In this document: positions 61,481-64,000 of the stretch, one piece after another
Numbering within the stretch: position 1 is the stretch's first letter
How the letters are laid out: each line of letters opens with the position of its first letter
Assembly: GCA_964371585.1 (NCBI GenBank)
Contig: CAYJMD010000001.1
Coordinates: 179,637 to 243,636, forward strand
Length of the DNA stretch: 64,000 nucleotides
Source: RGIG5057 sp964371585
GTDB taxonomy: Bacteria; Bacillota; Clostridia; TANB77; CAG-465
Reading direction: 5' to 3'
Program-made: the position numbers and the translations under genes
Notes under the pieces: model-generated
The model's input: the letters and a program-made list of their open reading frames with translations, nothing else
Told to the model about the DNA's origin: nothing
Databases searched by the model: none

Positions 61481-63023
61481 AATTAAAAGAAAAAGGGAAT
61501 ATAAACAAATGGCTTTTGATACTTCTATAAGAAATCCTGAAAGATTTAAAAGCATATTAAAAATTGTTAATAAATACGATGGAATACTACTTAATGATGA
61601 AAATATATTAAATATAGTAAGTGAATTATATTTATCAGGTGAGTGTAAAAGTGATTCATTGCAAATAGAAGAAACTACTAAAATCTCTGATATAAGAGAA
61701 AATGTAAAATATATAAATAGTACAAGGAATGCTGATGGCGGGTTTCCTAAAGGATATGCTTCAAGGTTTTGGACTTATATGAGAACACCTTCAGAATTAG
61801 GATTTGTATATGCAGAATATAATCAAATTTTTAAAATTTCAAATAATGTAAAAAGACTTTTAAATGAAGAGCTAGATGAACAAGAATTATTTTCAATGCA
61901 AGCTATGAAATATAATAGAATGTCACCATTTAGAAGAGTTTTAAATGATTACAATTATTTTAAATTCATTTTAGGTGTTTTGTTGGAATTAGAAAAAGAA
62001 AATAAAACATTATCTTATAATGAATTTATAATATCTCTTTTTAGTGAAACAGGTAATGTTGAAGAATTTATAAAAATTATTAAGGAAAATAAATTTAATA
62101 ATGATGAATATGTAGTTGAATATATAGCTAATAATTACAATGTGAAAACTAAACATCAAACGCTTATGGTAGATTATCCAGATGTAGTACTTAGAATGTT
62201 AAGAATTTGTGGTTTTATAACAATAGAATATAAAGGTATACTTAGGATTAAAGTAAATTCGTTAAAAAAAGATTTTATTAATAGAATTATAGCGGTTAAT
62301 ACAGATATTAATGAAGAAGAAAAAGAAGAGAAAATAAAATATTATGAAAAATTAAATATAGAATATAAAGAGTTAAACTTTGCTATTAAATTAGAAAAAG
62401 GTTCAGATGCTATAGTAGGTAATGAATATGTAAATAAATTAGATAGTATTATTCAAAATTATAATATAACAGAAGATAAAATAGTACAATGCATAAAAGA
62501 TATAGGAACGAAAAATAAAATACCAGAGGAATTTAAATATATACCTGATCCTATAAAGCTAGAATTTTACTTTTCTTTATTGTTAAATATGAAGTATAAT
62601 AAAGAAATGTTTATCCAACCGAATTATAAAGCAGATGAGTTAGGTTTTCCAATAAGTCATGCACCAGGTAATGTAGGGGATATAGAAGTATATAATGATA
62701 AAATATATTGGCTTATTGAACTAACTCTTATAAGAAATAAACAACAACAGTTGAATAATGAAACAACAAGTGTAGTAAGGCATGTTTTCTCTAATGTTGA
62801 TAATGCAATTAAAAACAAATATTTATCTTTTTCAGCTCCTTATATACATAGAGATACATTAGAATTTTATGAAAATACAATAATTAATTACAAAAGAAAA
62901 AGACAAGATATTTTTTTAAAAACATATACAATTGACGAATTAATTGAAATTACAATAGATAAGAAAAATTTGCAAGATATGGAAAAGTATACTAGCGATT
63001 TTTTTAAAACTTTGCAATTTTAA
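61473..63023 (+). CDS. AlwI-family type IIS restriction endonuclease
   Basis: A 516-residue protein with the AlwI family opening (MAFDTSIRNPERFKSILKIV, around residues 13-32) and a C-terminal catalytic segment GDIEVYNDKIYWLIELTLIR, giving the Asp...Glu-x-Thr pattern of this PD-(D/E)xK group, which also includes nicking enzymes related to BstNBI. Overlaps the preceding methyltransferase by 8 bases, so the nuclease is translated only with its methylases. Whether it cuts one or both strands cannot be read from the sequence. Confidence 0.82.
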   Translation: MSRIKRKREYKQMAFDTSIRNPERFKSILKIVNKYDGILLNDENILNIVSELYLSGECKSDSLQIEETTKISDIRENVKYINSTRNADGGFPKGYASRFWTYMRTPSELGFVYAEYNQIFKISNNVKRLLNEELDEQELFSMQAMKYNRMSPFRRVLNDYNYFKFILGVLLELEKENKTLSYNEFIISLFSETGNVEEFIKIIKENKFNNDEYVVEYIANNYNVKTKHQTLMVDYPDVVLRMLRICGFITIEYKGILRIKVNSLKKDFINRIIAVNTDINEEEKEEKIKYYEKLNIEYKELNFAIKLEKGSDAIVGNEYVNKLDSIIQNYNITEDKIVQCIKDIGTKNKIPEEFKYIPDPIKLEFYFSLLLNMKYNKEMFIQPNYKADELGFPISHAPGNVGDIEVYNDKIYWLIELTLIRNKQQQLNNETTSVVRHVFSNVDNAIKNKYLSFSAPYIHRDTLEFYENTIINYKRKRQDIFLKTYTIDELIEITIDKKNLQDMEKYTSDFFKTLQF

Positions 63024-63242
63024 AATTTATATAAATGGAGTACATAATAGAGAATAAAATAAATATAATAGATGAAATGATTGTGAAAATTAAGTTAAAA
63101 TTACTATTTAATATGAAATATTAAAATAAATGTAAAATGTTAATTTTTTATGTAAATTGTGGCGTAATATATTTATGTTCAAAAAGAGCAATTAATACTA
63201 ACTGTGTATTAAGATTAAATTAACTACCAATTGGAGGAAATT

Positions 63243-63878
63243 ATGAAAACTAAAAGAGAATTTATCACATTTTATCAAAACCTGTATCAATTTTTTGGCG
63301 AAGGAAGGGCGTTTGAAATCATATCTGATCATCATATTATAAATGAGCAATTCTTCGATAGATTATGTGGTTATTTAAGAATATCATTTGACGACGAATA
63401 TGGAGATGTTTTTAAAGAATTTATCTGTGAGGAGGATACGTTTTTAGAGGAATGTAAGGAATATCCAGAATATGATAGCTATATAATGACAGACCGTATG
63501 TTTAAAATCATATTCATATTGTATTTATCAAGAGAAGAGGATAAACAAAAATATTTAAAAATTTCTTTAAAAACATATAGCAAAGGATGTTCAAATATCC
63601 TAGACTGTGAGGAAATTGATTTTAAAGAGTTAATAAGTCTAATTAATGAAAACGAATCTTTTACTGCTCTTCATGGTTTTATTATAACAAAACTATTAGA
63701 TAATATAAGTAAAAATGAATTATTTAAGTTGTTAGAGTTTTGTGATGCTTTAGGTAAAAAACGTAAATATTCAGAGTACCATTCACCTTATTGGAATATG
63801 ATGAAATATCAATCACAGTATACATATAATGAGTATTCTAAATATAAAGATAAGAGTAGAGATAAATCTAAAATTTAA
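63243..63878 (+). CDS. Hypothetical protein, 211 residues
   Basis: An acidic, aromatic-rich, probably helical protein (FITFYQNLYQFFGEG, LCGYLRISFDDEYGDVF) with a basic C-terminal tail ending in KYKDKSRDKSKI. No membrane segment and no recognised motif. The ATG at 63243 follows GGAGG; an in-frame TTG at 63231 is inside that site. Own terminator; the 200 bases upstream have no convincing promoter beyond a TAATAT at about 63165. Confidence 0.65.
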   Translation: MKTKREFITFYQNLYQFFGEGRAFEIISDHHIINEQFFDRLCGYLRISFDDEYGDVFKEFICEEDTFLEECKEYPEYDSYIMTDRMFKIIFILYLSREEDKQKYLKISLKTYSKGCSNILDCEEIDFKELISLINENESFTALHGFIITKLLDNISKNELFKLLEFCDALGKKRKYSEYHSPYWNMMKYQSQYTYNEYSKYKDKSRDKSKI

Positions 63879-63884
63879 TTTAAA

Positions 63885-63911
63885 AGAGAACCTTAATTAA
63901 GGTTCTTTTTT
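63885..63911 (+). terminator. Terminator after the last gene
   Basis: Palindromic stem AGAACCTTAATTAAGGTTCT followed by TTTTT. Confidence 0.85.
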
Positions 63912-63946
63912 CATGCAATAATTATTTTAAATTCTATTAATTTAAA

Positions 63947-63975
63947 TTGACATAAGATAACTAGTGTGATATAAT
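63947..63975 (+). promoter_or_regulatory. Promoter reading out of the window
   Basis: TTGACA (63947-63952), 17-base spacer, TATAAT (63970-63975). The gene lies beyond the window. Confidence 0.75.
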
Positions 63976-64000
63976 AATCCACAAGCAAAAATTTAAATAT

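Overview
The window is a strongly AT-rich bacterial chromosome segment (arginine almost always AGA, ATG/TTG starts behind strong GGAGG-type ribosome binding sites, sigma-A promoters close to TTGACA-N17-TATAAT). The yabP-yabQ-divIC cluster points to an endospore-forming member of the Clostridia. A four-subunit pyruvate:ferredoxin oxidoreductase with Pta and AckA fits an anaerobic acetate producer. I cannot place it below class; an uncultured gut-type clostridium is a guess.

Layout. 0.1-5 kb: an unknown protein, rmuC (LexA-like box in its promoter), glmU, tRNA-Leu. 5-12.3 kb: a small membrane protein, yabP-yabQ-divIC, two unknown membrane or extracellular proteins (one with HExxH), and a secreted coiled-coil protein overlapping a radical SAM gene. 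12.4-19.4 kb: small unknowns, an SH3b-CAP exported protein, an FAD oxidoreductase, and the divergent por operon (gamma-delta-alpha-beta). 19.5-26.6 kb: two small unknowns, pta-ackA, an M24 peptidase, an M18 aminopeptidase and rodA. 26.7-32.9 kb: pentapeptide protein, pilin-like protein, dusB, ylmH, a PAP2 phosphatase with a frameshift, mtaB and a CapA-like protein. 33-39.7 kb: the cell-shape cluster DUF4321-radC-mreBCD-mrdA plus a LafB-like glycolipid glycosyltransferase. 39.7-45 kb: an undescribed structured RNA, smpB, two small unknowns, era, a 50-residue gene, recO and two PIN-domain genes. 45-55.4 kb: uvrA, ruvB, queH, an unknown, pyrG, a BspA-type leucine-rich repeat protein, and T-box-thrS. 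55.4-57.2 kb: a frameshifted VanW gene, rnpB and five tRNAs. 57.2-64 kb: an accessory island with an unknown membrane protein, decayed gene remnants, a complete AlwI-type restriction-modification system with two adenine methyltransferases, and an unknown gene.

Most notable observations. (1) Two unrelated genes, PAP2 phosphatase and VanW, are each open only if one base is skipped, and in both the spot is a zero-frame CGG followed by A, where skipping the C restores a GGA glycine codon. In-frame CGG is otherwise almost absent (two other cases found, both in one PIN gene and both also followed by A). (2) radC can only be full length if it starts at ATA, overlapping the upstream stop; mrdA has a similar ATA candidate. 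(3) A promoter-driven, terminated RNA of about 225 nt with a perfect 13-bp closing helix lies in front of smpB. (4) LexA-like boxes sit in the -35/-10 spacers of rmuC and uvrA.

All readings are by eye; family names come from recognised motifs and not from searches.
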